64,000 nt of DNA from Solibacillus sp040273735 (lineage in GTDB: Bacteria > Bacillota > Bacilli > Bacillales_A > Planococcaceae): assembly GCF_040273735.1 (NCBI RefSeq), contig NZ_JBELZM010000013.1:1-64000 (forward strand), in the 5' to 3' direction. A program made the translations under genes and the position numbers. Positions 34,879 to 43,095 of this stretch are shown one piece after another. Position 1 is the stretch's first letter. Each line of letters begins with the position of its first letter. The notes under the pieces were generated by a model. The model was not told the DNA's origin. It did not search any database and saw only the letters and a list, made by a program, of their open reading frames with translations.

Positions 34879-34905
34879 GTAGTAATTAAAAAGGGGGAGA
34901 ACCTT

Positions 34906-34962
34906 ATGAAAGGCATCATATATTCTCAGCAGTTTACACAGTTACATCTTCATACTAAGTAG
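34906..34962 (+). CDS. Putative 18-aa leader peptide of hisS
   Basis: A short reading frame begins with ATG after a strong AGGGGGAG site and ends at TAG 34960-34962. Near its end it holds two His codons in the sequence Leu-His-Leu-His (CAT at 34945 and 34951). It is followed by a terminator before hisS. Charged tRNA-His shortage could stall ribosomes there and prevent termination. Two His codons is few for a classical attenuator, so the mechanism is tentative. Confidence 0.55.
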   Translation: MKGIIYSQQFTQLHLHTK

Positions 34963-35016
34963 TCTTGCTATCTTTATTAAATTTTTAATAATGAATAGGA
35001 AGACATTTTCGCATTG

Positions 35017-35065
35017 AATCGTATAATAAAGCCGTTTTGGAGCTTTATCATTATACGATTTTTTT
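35017..35065 (+). terminator. Attenuator terminator in the hisS leader
   Basis: AATCGTATAATAAAGC pairs with the complement ending at 35060 (a three-base bulge) and is followed by T7. A competing 8-bp pairing is possible between CTTTATTA (34972-34979) and TAATAAAG (35024-35031), which would break the terminator stem. Confidence 0.75.
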
Positions 35066-35095
35066 ATTTCTCAAAATTAGGAGGATTCGATTCGC

Positions 35096-36364
35096 ATGAA
35101 AAAAATGGACTATCAAAACGTAAGAGGAACACAGGACTATTTGCCAAGTCAGGAAGTTATAAGACGCAACATACGGCGCACTTTAGAAGATACGTTTATA
35201 TTGTATGGATGCAAGCCATTGGAGACACCGATATTAAACTATACAAAGTTGATGGCTTCCAAATATGCAGGTGGAGCGGAAATTTTAAAGGAAATGTACA
35301 CATTAACAGATCGTGGGGAACGGGATTTAGCACTACGTTATGATTTAACGATACCTTTTGCGAAAGTAATTGCGATGAATCCACAATTATCAATGCCATT
35401 TAAGCGCTATGAAATCGGTAAAGTATTCCGGGATGGACCGATTAAAGCAGGCAGGTTTAGAGAGTTTACTCAATGCGATGTGGATGTTGTCGGCATAGAA
35501 TCCCAGTCCGCAGAAGCTGAACTGATGATGATGACAATCGATGCTTTTAACAAGTTGAATATTGAAATCGTGATCCAATTCAACAACCGCAAGCTGTTGG
35601 CAGGGTTACTGCAATTTTTTGAAGTCCCTCACTCAAAAATAAATAGCGTCATTCTCATACTCGATAAGATGGAAAAAATCGATCAAATCACTTTACTGAA
35701 AGAACTGGAAGAACAGAACCTTTTACCTTCCACAATTGAATTGATCCAACAATTTTTGAACGCTAATCCGACACTCGCTTATTTTGAGAAGTACCGAAAG
35801 GAAAACGCATTAATTAAGCAAGGCTATGAAGAATTAGTCGAGCTTCTCGATTATTTACAAGTTTTAAATGACGGGGAAAGTTGTGTATTTAATCCGTTTT
35901 TAGCACGGGGTCTGGAAATTTATACGGGTACGATTTATGAGCTGTTTCTAAAAGACGGTGCAATTAAATCAAGTATTGGAGGCGGAGGTAGGTACGATAA
36001 TGCAATTGGGGGATTGATCGGTTCAGAGGAAAAAATCTCAACTGTAGGGATCTCATATGGTTTGGATGTTATATATACAGCGATGGAGCAAAGGGAAAAT
36101 AAGGCTAATCAAGCGTTGGTGGATGTTTTTATTATTCCATTAAATACGGAAAAGGAAGCTCTGCGTTTAGCATGGCAATTACGTCAGCAAGGAAATCGTG
36201 TAGAAGTAGAATTAAGTGGGAAGAAATTGCGAAAGGCAATGGAAAAAGCAAATCGTGAAAATATCCGGAAAGTAATTATTTTAGGAGAAGATGAAATTGA
36301 GAGCGGACGATATGAAATGAAAGATATGCAAACAGGTGGAGCTGAGCAATTTGAAATACTGTGA
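35096..36364 (+). CDS. hisS: Histidyl-tRNA synthetase (HisS-type paralogue)
   Basis: The 422-aa class II synthetase attaches histidine to tRNA-His. Motif 1 region VRGTQDYLP, motif 2 RFREFTQCDVD, the histidine-binding ARGLEIYTG and motif 3 GGGGRYDNAIGGLIG are present, with a C-terminal anticodon-binding domain starting VDVFIIPL. This separates it from HisZ, which lacks the C-terminal domain. Sequences such as FREFTQCD and ARGLEIYTG differ from the housekeeping bacterial form (FRQFHQ, ARGLDYYTG), suggesting a second, divergent copy. AGGAGG lies 12 bp before the ATG. Expression is probably controlled by the leader upstream. Confidence 0.9.
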   Translation: MKKMDYQNVRGTQDYLPSQEVIRRNIRRTLEDTFILYGCKPLETPILNYTKLMASKYAGGAEILKEMYTLTDRGERDLALRYDLTIPFAKVIAMNPQLSMPFKRYEIGKVFRDGPIKAGRFREFTQCDVDVVGIESQSAEAELMMMTIDAFNKLNIEIVIQFNNRKLLAGLLQFFEVPHSKINSVILILDKMEKIDQITLLKELEEQNLLPSTIELIQQFLNANPTLAYFEKYRKENALIKQGYEELVELLDYLQVLNDGESCVFNPFLARGLEIYTGTIYELFLKDGAIKSSIGGGGRYDNAIGGLIGSEEKISTVGISYGLDVIYTAMEQRENKANQALVDVFIIPLNTEKEALRLAWQLRQQGNRVEVELSGKKLRKAMEKANRENIRKVIILGEDEIESGRYEMKDMQTGGAEQFEIL

Positions 36365-36384
36365 TCAGGAAAGGAAGAGACGGG

Positions 36385-36906
36385 TTGATTATTCGTAAAG
36401 CAAATCTAAGTGATGCACCTGGGATTGCCAAAGTCCATGTTGATAGTTGGCGAAGTACATATAAAGGGATTATTCCCCAGAGCTTTCTGGACGGGCTAAG
36501 CTATGAGCAGCGCACAATACTTTGGAAAAACAATATTTCAGATAAAAATAATACGATCTATGTTGCTGAAAATGAGGGGGAAATTATTGGTTTTGTCACA
36601 GGGGGCACACGTAATACAAATAAGGAGGCAGGGGCAAGCGATTTAACGTCAATTTATTTACTTGAAGAATGGCAAGGTAAAACCATTGGGAAAAAACTAT
36701 TGAATCAAATAATGATTGCCTTTTTAGAGCAGGGCTATCAAAAAATATATGTGGATGTATTAGCAGCTAATAAAACAAGACAGTTTTATCAATATTATGG
36801 AGCTGAGTATGTCAAAACAGTTCAATTAAATATAGCTGGTAAGACTCTATATGAAGAAATTTATGTATGGAACAATGTAGAAAAAGTAGCCCAACGGTCA
36901 AAATAA
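36385..36906 (+). CDS. GNAT-family N-acetyltransferase
   Basis: A 173-aa GNAT protein: IIRKANLSDAPGIAKVHVDSW at the N-terminus (helix 1-2) and the acetyl-CoA loop EEWQGKTIGKKLL near the middle. The acceptor is unknown. A TTG start at 36385 is preferred because AAGGAAG precedes it and homologues begin at this point; an alternative GTG at 36361 overlaps the hisS stop but lacks a ribosome site. It is co-transcribed with hisS. Confidence 0.85.
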   Translation: MIIRKANLSDAPGIAKVHVDSWRSTYKGIIPQSFLDGLSYEQRTILWKNNISDKNNTIYVAENEGEIIGFVTGGTRNTNKEAGASDLTSIYLLEEWQGKTIGKKLLNQIMIAFLEQGYQKIYVDVLAANKTRQFYQYYGAEYVKTVQLNIAGKTLYEEIYVWNNVEKVAQRSK

Positions 36907-37123
36907 GGATTTTACATTTTTTGTCTAATTTCAAATAATATTATTGAATAATCGTAATATTATGTTATTATTTTACAGTACAGTGTAGCTAAAAACCTAT
37001 TAATCCCCTAATTATTAGGATAATAGAAATGAAAAATTAGGAACTAAAACATGCTACATTCCTTAGTAGTCATGTTATACTAAATGTTGTCAGACATTTC
37101 AGTTAAAAGGAAGTGGGCCCGGG

Positions 37124-38827
37124 ATGGAATTTAATCGAAGAACGAAACAAAATGTATTATTGCTTTGGTTAGCTACTGGGCTACCCCTCATGTACGGATT
37201 ATATTTTCTGTTTCCAAGTCAGCCGATCGACTGGGAAATTTTCATATACTTGTCTATTTTCGCGCTCATCACAACAGCGATTCCATTCCAATTCGGGAAT
37301 ACAACGATTATTCTTTCACAATGGGTGACATTGGCAGCTTTTTTACTATACGGTGTCGGGGCAGAAATGCTGATCGTCCAGTTAAGTATTTTGCCGATTA
37401 TTTACCAGATGAGAAATCATAAAGATGCCTTTTACCGCATTATTTTTACTTCATGGATGTTTGCCTATACATCCTTTTTCGCTGCCGGCATTGTGCATTT
37501 AGCAGGGTTTGAAGTAGGGAATTCGAATTTAACACATTTACTGCTATATGGAACAGTATTTGTCGTGTTGCACATGTTTATCAATCATACGATTTTGTAT
37601 GTACGCGACCGTTTTACAGGTGAAGATGAAAAATTTTTCAGTGAGCATTTATTATGGGATTATGGCAGCGCGACCATAACGATCCCGTTTGCCGTAACAT
37701 TAGTCATCCTGATTAATAGTATAGGGGCACCGGCGATTTTCCTGCTCGGCATTCCGTTTTTTGCGATAACGTTTATTGCAAAAATGTACAATATTTCGGA
37801 ACGGGTCAACCATTCGCTCAGTAAAGCAAGCGAGTTTGGTCATGAGCTGGCAGATCGATTAAGCGCACAGCAAATTATTGAACTGTTTATGCACCGGGTA
37901 AGTCAGCTCTTTGCACATGATGCAATGTATCTTGTCGACCATATTCAGGGGAAATACGTTATTTTGCGTGCGAGAGTAGATGGAAAAGACATCGAAATTC
38001 AGGCTGATTCAGACTCAATTCGGGATTCCTTTATTCATATTTGCTTCCAGACAGAAGATAAAAAAGTATTTTCCAGTGCAAAAGAGTGGGAAAAAGATGC
38101 TCCGGATTTTCTTCCATACGATATGAACAGTGTCATGATTGTTCCAATACATCGTAACCAAAAAACGGAGGGAACGCTGATTTTAGCGGCACGTAAAAAG
38201 AACGCATTTGAAAAGTACCAGATGGATATCGTTCACTTACTGTCGACGTATTTTGCCGTGTCGCTGGAAAAAGCGAAATATTTCAGTGCAGCAGTTGAGA
38301 AAAGTGAGACATGTGCATTAACAGGTCTATATAATTATCATTTTTTAGATAAACAGCTCGTGATGGAACAGGAGCGGATTGAGGCGAATCCCCATCTGCA
38401 GTTTTCATTGTTAATGATGGATATCGATTATTTTAAACGGATTAATGATACGTATGGCCATCATGCGGGCAATATTATCCTTCAAAATTTTGCCAAACTA
38501 CTAGAAAACTTTGTTCCGGAAGATGCGGTTTTGGCAAGGTATGGGGGAGAGGAATTTGTCATGCTTCTACCTCATATGACGAAGGAGGAAGCAGTCCAAT
38601 TAGGTGAAGAAATTCGTCAATGTGTAGAAGTAACACCATTTTTAATTGAGTCTGATTTAGCTGAAGAGGGTCAAAAAGAGCTAGTATTTATAACAGTGAG
38701 CATCGGCGTCTCGAATGTACCGGATGATACGGATGAAACGAAAGGGCTTTTACGTAACGCTGACCGTGCCCTTTATATCGGAGCCAAACAGGCCGGACGC
38801 AATAAAGTTGCAGAGTATTCACGTTAA
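37124..38827 (+). CDS. Membrane-bound GAF-GGDEF diguanylate cyclase
   Basis: This enzyme makes cyclic di-GMP from two GTP. The 567-aa protein has six to seven membrane spans (residues 10-220), a GAF-like domain (about 240-390) and a C-terminal GGDEF domain with the intact active-site motif ARYGGEEF near 472 and the substrate region DIDYFKRINDTYGHHAG. The product-inhibition I-site (RxxD five residues before GGEEF) is absent: VPED stands there. It may therefore not be feedback-inhibited at that site. Monocistronic. Confidence 0.92.
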   Translation: MEFNRRTKQNVLLLWLATGLPLMYGLYFLFPSQPIDWEIFIYLSIFALITTAIPFQFGNTTIILSQWVTLAAFLLYGVGAEMLIVQLSILPIIYQMRNHKDAFYRIIFTSWMFAYTSFFAAGIVHLAGFEVGNSNLTHLLLYGTVFVVLHMFINHTILYVRDRFTGEDEKFFSEHLLWDYGSATITIPFAVTLVILINSIGAPAIFLLGIPFFAITFIAKMYNISERVNHSLSKASEFGHELADRLSAQQIIELFMHRVSQLFAHDAMYLVDHIQGKYVILRARVDGKDIEIQADSDSIRDSFIHICFQTEDKKVFSSAKEWEKDAPDFLPYDMNSVMIVPIHRNQKTEGTLILAARKKNAFEKYQMDIVHLLSTYFAVSLEKAKYFSAAVEKSETCALTGLYNYHFLDKQLVMEQERIEANPHLQFSLLMMDIDYFKRINDTYGHHAGNIILQNFAKLLENFVPEDAVLARYGGEEFVMLLPHMTKEEAVQLGEEIRQCVEVTPFLIESDLAEEGQKELVFITVSIGVSNVPDDTDETKGLLRNADRALYIGAKQAGRNKVAEYSR

Positions 38828-38828
38828 G

Positions 38829-38862
38829 AGAACTCCTTAGTTAACGCTAAGGAGTTCTTTTA
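38829..38862 (+). terminator. Terminator after the diguanylate cyclase gene
   Basis: AGAACTCCTTAG pairs with CTAAGGAGTTCT, followed by T4. Confidence 0.85.
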
Positions 38863-39001
38863 TTATTTTTCTAAGAAATTTTATTAATAACCGGGTAACA
38901 AATCATACTAATTTCATATGAATTAATGTATGATGGAGGTATAATCTTTAAAGTTGAAAAATTCTGTGTAAAAGCTTGCAAGAATATCGGAGGAATGACA
39001 C

Positions 39002-39958
39002 ATGGCAAAAATCTACGTAATCCATGAAAATGATGATTGGACGCGTCACTTAGTTAATCGTTTAGAAGAATTAAACTTACCATATGAAACTTGGCATTTA
39101 GATGAAGGAATTATCAACTTAACAGAAGCCCCACCGGAAGGCGTATTCTATAACCGAATGAGTGCCTCATCTCATACGCGTAATCACCGTTACGCACCTG
39201 AATTGACAGGAGCAGTACTGGACTGGCTTGAATTCCACGGAAGAAAAGTATTGAACGGAAGCAACGCACTACGCTTGGAGTTAAGTAAAGTAAAACAGTA
39301 TACAGCACTGGAAAAGCACGGAATTAAAACACCGAAAACAGTCGCTGCTGTTGGAAAACGGCAAATTGTTGAAGCAGCAAAAGCACTGAATATCGTACCT
39401 TTTATTACGAAGCATAATCGTGCAGGAAAAGGATTAGGTGTTCAGCTGTTCTATTCAATCGCTGCATTGGAAGAACATTTAGCAAAAACGGACTACGAAG
39501 AGCCTGTTGATGGAATTGTACTGATCCAGGAATACATCGAATCACCTGGATCGTACATCACACGTGTTGAATTTATCGGAGGCGAGTACTTCTACTCAGT
39601 ACAAGTCGATACATCGGAAGGATTTGAGCTTTGTCCAGCAGACGTATGCCAAATTGGCGATCTGTTCTGTCCTGTAGGGGAAGAGCCGAAAGAGCAGCGT
39701 GCAAAATTTGAAATCGTCGAAAACAACGAAACAAAGCTGCTTGAAAACTATGCGAATTTCCTGAAAGACAGCGGAATTGATGTAGCGGGTATTGAATTTA
39801 TCCGCAATGCAAAAGGTGAAGTATTTACGTATGATGTCAACACAAATACGAACTACAACCCGGATGCAGAGGCAAAAGAAGAGAAGTATGCAATGTTGCA
39901 GCTTGCGACGTTTTTAGGGCAGGAACTGGAAAAAATAACAGCTCAAAAAGTGAAATAA
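39002..39958 (+). CDS. RimK-type ATP-grasp protein
   Basis: The 318-aa protein has the ATP-grasp layout: an N-terminal preATP domain, ALEKHGIKTPKT, the nucleotide-binding KHNRAGKGLGVQL loop, the VLIQEYI hinge and the metal-binding FTYDVNTNTNYNPDA. Relatives ligate amino acids or carboxylates to amine groups (RimK, lysine or glutathione-like ligases). The substrate is unknown and no biosynthetic partner lies nearby. AGGAATG precedes the ATG. Confidence 0.85.
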   Translation: MAKIYVIHENDDWTRHLVNRLEELNLPYETWHLDEGIINLTEAPPEGVFYNRMSASSHTRNHRYAPELTGAVLDWLEFHGRKVLNGSNALRLELSKVKQYTALEKHGIKTPKTVAAVGKRQIVEAAKALNIVPFITKHNRAGKGLGVQLFYSIAALEEHLAKTDYEEPVDGIVLIQEYIESPGSYITRVEFIGGEYFYSVQVDTSEGFELCPADVCQIGDLFCPVGEEPKEQRAKFEIVENNETKLLENYANFLKDSGIDVAGIEFIRNAKGEVFTYDVNTNTNYNPDAEAKEEKYAMLQLATFLGQELEKITAQKVK

Positions 39959-39961
39959 TAT

Positions 39962-40016
39962 AAAAAGTCCAATGAAGGGGGGCGCAGTACTGCACTTTCT
40001 TCATTGGACTTTTTTA
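39962..40016. terminator. Bidirectional terminator
   Basis: AAAAAGTCCAATGAA pairs with TTCATTGGACTTTTT between convergent genes. It touches the stop of the leftward gene. Confidence 0.88.
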
Positions 40017-40544
40017 TTTATGTTTCTTATGCTGCTTCATTCGTTTTACTAAGAAACCGCCTTTAAACGATTTCGGTTCATAGGAAATAATAAACGCTGA
40101 TGGCTCATGATGCTGAACAAGCATAAATAATTCCTTTTCCCGATTCCGTTTCGTTAAAATTTCATATTTATAACGCTGGCTGTCACGGCCTTCACCAACG
40201 TATGTCGTTACCGCAAACCCTTCATTTCTCATGACTTGAATCAGCTCTTCATTACGGCTTTGCGTATTGATCGTTACATAAATATAGCCGATCGCAAGCT
40301 TTTGCTCGATGCGTGTCCCGATAATGATCCCTAGACCAAAACCGACCGCATAAACGACCATTGCAAGAAAACCTTGGTCGCCGCTGAAAACAAGAGACAG
40401 ACCAAACACATAGATGAGCATTTCAACGATCCCGATCATTGAAGCGAGCGTAGTAATATTTTTAACTAAAAAAATTGTACGTAGTGTAAACAAAGGAACG
40501 TAAAGCAGTTGTAATAATAGAATAAGCAAAATTTCTTTCATCAA
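40014..40544 (-). CDS. UPF0316 / DUF2179-domain membrane protein (YebE-like)
   Basis: The 176-aa protein has three hydrophobic N-terminal segments (1-85) and a soluble C-terminal DUF2179-type domain with RNEELIQVMRNEGFAVTTYVGEG, as in the UPF0316 family (B. subtilis YebE). No function is established. The C-terminus is very basic (KRMKQHKKHK). Monocistronic. Confidence 0.88.
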   Translation of the reverse strand: MMKEILLILLLQLLYVPLFTLRTIFLVKNITTLASMIGIVEMLIYVFGLSLVFSGDQGFLAMVVYAVGFGLGIIIGTRIEQKLAIGYIYVTINTQSRNEELIQVMRNEGFAVTTYVGEGRDSQRYKYEILTKRNREKELFMLVQHHEPSAFIISYEPKSFKGGFLVKRMKQHKKHK

Positions 40545-40995
40545 ATCGAATCCTTTTCTTTAAATAATTATGCTCATCATAATATGTACACTCTTAGAAA
40601 TGCAATTGATAAGATTATACACATTATCCAATATACTATTCAGCTAGACTGATGGCGTATTTACCATTAAAGAATAAGCTATGTAAAATTTCTCAAAAAA
40701 AACATAACTTATATGTTTACCCATCCTGCATTTGTGGGAAACATATATGAGGATATTCATAGTAAATTATCGGTTATTCCATATTGCTCCTTCACGCAGA
40801 AAATGCAGCGTAGGCGTATTCGGAACAAGTCCATCAATAAATTTTATTATACATAGTAAATAACTAATAAGACTAATAGACTGAAATTATGTCATGAAAG
40901 TCTCCTCATTTCATTTACCTGTTGTTTTCTGTATAATTGTGGGGAACGGGCAATGAATTATGCTTTATCTAAAACTATAGAGAGAAGTTGATGTA
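40545..40995. other. Gene-free stretch upstream of rsbY with a palindromic SigB-like element
   Basis: No gene is visible. An inverted repeat at 40710-40747 (TATATGTTTACCCA facing TGGGAAACATATA) stands out and reads as GTTTAC-N15-GGGAAA on + and GTTTCC-N14-GGGTAA on -, both near the SigB consensus. A nearer candidate, GTTGTT-N14-GGGGAA, lies at 40921-40946. All are tentative. Confidence 0.4.
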
Positions 40996-42132
40996 ATGAC
41001 CATACTTGTTGTAGACGATAACCAAGTTAACCTCTTTGTTATTGAAAAAATATTGAAAAGTGATGGTTATGAGAAGTTTGTTTCCGTACAATCTGCAAAA
41101 GAGATGTTTGACTACCTAGACCCATCCAATGCTCCTAAATGCTATGATGTGAATGTTATTTTATTGGATGTCATGATGCCGGAGATGGACGGAATTGAAG
41201 CTTGTCGTATTTTAAAGCAAAATCCTCAATGGAAAGATATCCAGGTGATATTCGTGACCGCACTTGAAGATAAGTCGAAGCTGTCGGAAGCTTTGGACGT
41301 TGGTGGTATTGATTACATAACGAAACCGATTGACCGAGTGGAACTATTAGCTCGTATACGTGTCGGGAAAAGATTGAAGTCCGAACTTGATTGGCATACT
41401 AATCAGGAAAAGAACATTCAACGAGAGCTTGATTTAGCTGCACGCGTCCAACAAAGTCTATTAAGTCCGCCTTTACATGAACCGAATATTTCGATTACCG
41501 CTTCTTATTTACCTTCATCGAATTTGGCTGGGGATTTATATTATTGGGAGAAGCTAGATGAAGACCGCTATGCTGTTATGTTATTGGATATGATGGGGCA
41601 TGGAGTTTCCGCATCGCTTGTTTGTATGTATATTTCATCTGTTTTGCGTGAGGCGATTAAAAAGCTGACCGACCCCAAGCGTGTCATTGCAGAATTGAAT
41701 CGTTATATGAATTTACTGCAAAATGAAAAAGAAAATATACTGTATTATTTCACCGGGGTTTATTTTATTATTAATACGAAACAAAAGACTGTGGAATACG
41801 TCAATGCAGGTCATCCAAAAGGCTATGCTTTTGTTGATGGCGAAAAAACTGTACCGATTACGCCGACAAGTTATGCAGTAGGATTTGTTGAAGATATCAA
41901 AATTGAAAAAGCAACTATTTCCTATGATTCGTCGATCCAAATTGTCCTCTTTACAGACGGAGTTTTGGAAGCAATGGGGCCATGTGAGCTGGAATCTGAT
42001 AAAGAGTTATGCAAAATTGCGAGTTCCCACTGGTCGACGGAGATTTCACCGATCGACTATTTAGTAAAAGGCGAACAGCAGCATAATCAGCCGGATGATA
42101 TGTGTGTTTTATTATTGAGTGCCAACAGTTAA
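40996..42132 (+). CDS. rsbY: RsbY-type response regulator with PP2C phosphatase domain
   Basis: The 378-aa protein joins an N-terminal receiver (phospho-acceptor Asp58 in VILLDVMMPEMDG) through a coiled linker (QRELDLAARVQQSLLSP) to a PP2C/SpoIIE-type Ser phosphatase with SNLAGDLYYW, LLDMMGHGVSA and FTDGVLEAMG. In B. cereus RsbY is phosphorylated by RsbK and then dephosphorylates anti-anti-sigma RsbV to free SigB. The neighbouring rsbM and rsbK genes support the same role. No rsbV, rsbW or sigB is present in the window. Confidence 0.88.
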   Translation: MTILVVDDNQVNLFVIEKILKSDGYEKFVSVQSAKEMFDYLDPSNAPKCYDVNVILLDVMMPEMDGIEACRILKQNPQWKDIQVIFVTALEDKSKLSEALDVGGIDYITKPIDRVELLARIRVGKRLKSELDWHTNQEKNIQRELDLAARVQQSLLSPPLHEPNISITASYLPSSNLAGDLYYWEKLDEDRYAVMLLDMMGHGVSASLVCMYISSVLREAIKKLTDPKRVIAELNRYMNLLQNEKENILYYFTGVYFIINTKQKTVEYVNAGHPKGYAFVDGEKTVPITPTSYAVGFVEDIKIEKATISYDSSIQIVLFTDGVLEAMGPCELESDKELCKIASSHWSTEISPIDYLVKGEQQHNQPDDMCVLLLSANS

Positions 42133-42150
42133 AAAGTTGAATTTAAATAT

Positions 42151-42192
42151 AAAAACTCAATTTTTCTCTCGCAGAAAAATTGAGTTTTTTGC
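42151..42192. terminator. Bidirectional terminator between rsbY and rsbM
   Basis: AAAAACTCAATTTTTCT pairs with AGAAAAATTGAGTTTTT, with T tracts on both sides. Confidence 0.85.
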
Positions 42193-42279
42193 TGTTCAAT
42201 ACAAAAGAAAAAATGGCACATCCATAATAGATGTACCATTTTACAAAACTTATATATTGAATAACCGAGAAAAAAGTTA

Positions 42280-43095
42280 CTAAAATCTTTTTTGATAGAT
42301 TCGCTCCGTAGCGTTAACGGTGCGGTATTTGGAAACAAGCGGAGTAAATTGCAATGTTTCTTTATCTCCTAAGCCAAGATACCCGTTTCTTGCTAAACTA
42401 TCATAAAAGAGGTGATGCACTTCATGCTGCAAATCAGGTGTAAAATAAATGAGCACATTGCGGCAAATGATAATATCAAATTCCTGAAACGATTTATCCG
42501 TTGCCAGATTATGCTGGGCGAACATGATGTTTTCGCTTAAGTAAGGTTGAAACGTGGCGAAGCTGTCATCCGTTTTATAGTAATGGGAAAAGCTATCTGT
42601 TCCACCAGCTAGAATATAATTTTTCGTATAGGCTTGCATTTTATGAAGCGGGAAGGCACCCTGCTCTGCTTTTTTCAGCACATCTTCGTTCATATCTGTC
42701 GCATACATCATCGTACGATCCAGCAGACCTTCTTCCTGCAGCAGGATTGCCATGGAATAAACTTCTTCGCCTGTTGCGCAGCCTGCATGCCATATCCGTA
42801 TTTTATCAAGCTGTTTCAACTGTGGAATGATCTCTTCGCGGAATGCCCTAAAGAATGAGGGGTCCCGGAACATTTCAGTCACATTAATCGAAAAATCGTT
42901 CAGCAACACTTTTAATACTTCTTTATCATATATAATCGCTTCTGTTAATTGAGATATTGACGAAAAATTATTGAGTCGCATGCGATGCTCGATGCGTCGC
43001 AATATAGATTGTTGATTGTACTTTCGGAAATCATATCCTGATAATGTGTAAACCGCTTCTAATAATAAGCGTACCTCTAACTTCTTTCTATACAT
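42280..43095 (-). CDS. rsbM: CheR-type methyltransferase RsbM
   Basis: The 271-aa protein is a CheR-like SAM-dependent methyltransferase: N-terminal helical domain, SAM motif HAGCATGEEVYSMA, INVTEMFRD and the post-motif ICRNVLIYF. There is no C-terminal pentapeptide-binding TPR, and no chemotaxis operon surrounds it. In B. cereus a CheR-type protein, RsbM, methylates the kinase RsbK and lowers SigB activity; gene order here (next to the kinase, opposite the phosphatase) matches. ATG 43095 is chosen with GGGGAAAG in front; it overlaps the kinase gene by eight bases. Confidence 0.88.
   Translation of the reverse strand: MYRKKLEVRLLLEAVYTLSGYDFRKYNQQSILRRIEHRMRLNNFSSISQLTEAIIYDKEVLKVLLNDFSINVTEMFRDPSFFRAFREEIIPQLKQLDKIRIWHAGCATGEEVYSMAILLQEEGLLDRTMMYATDMNEDVLKKAEQGAFPLHKMQAYTKNYILAGGTDSFSHYYKTDDSFATFQPYLSENIMFAQHNLATDKSFQEFDIIICRNVLIYFTPDLQHEVHHLFYDSLARNGYLGLGDKETLQFTPLVSKYRTVNATERIYQKRF

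Noticed and set aside
34672..34962. 96-aa reading frame across array D and the hisS leader as a gene
   Set aside because: It runs through the promoter and ends on the leader-peptide stop. The leader peptide with its own strong ribosome site is the better reading, though an AAGGAG before a GTG at 34678 was noted.
35096..36364. HisZ (ATP phosphoribosyltransferase regulatory subunit)
   Set aside because: The protein has the catalytic histidine-binding motif ARGLEIYTG and a full C-terminal anticodon-binding domain, both pointing to a tRNA synthetase, and no other his biosynthesis gene follows.
42280..43095. CheR of a chemotaxis operon
   Set aside because: No che genes are adjacent. Its position beside the RsbK-type kinase fits RsbM; the distant chemoreceptor at 32 kb is in a separate unit.
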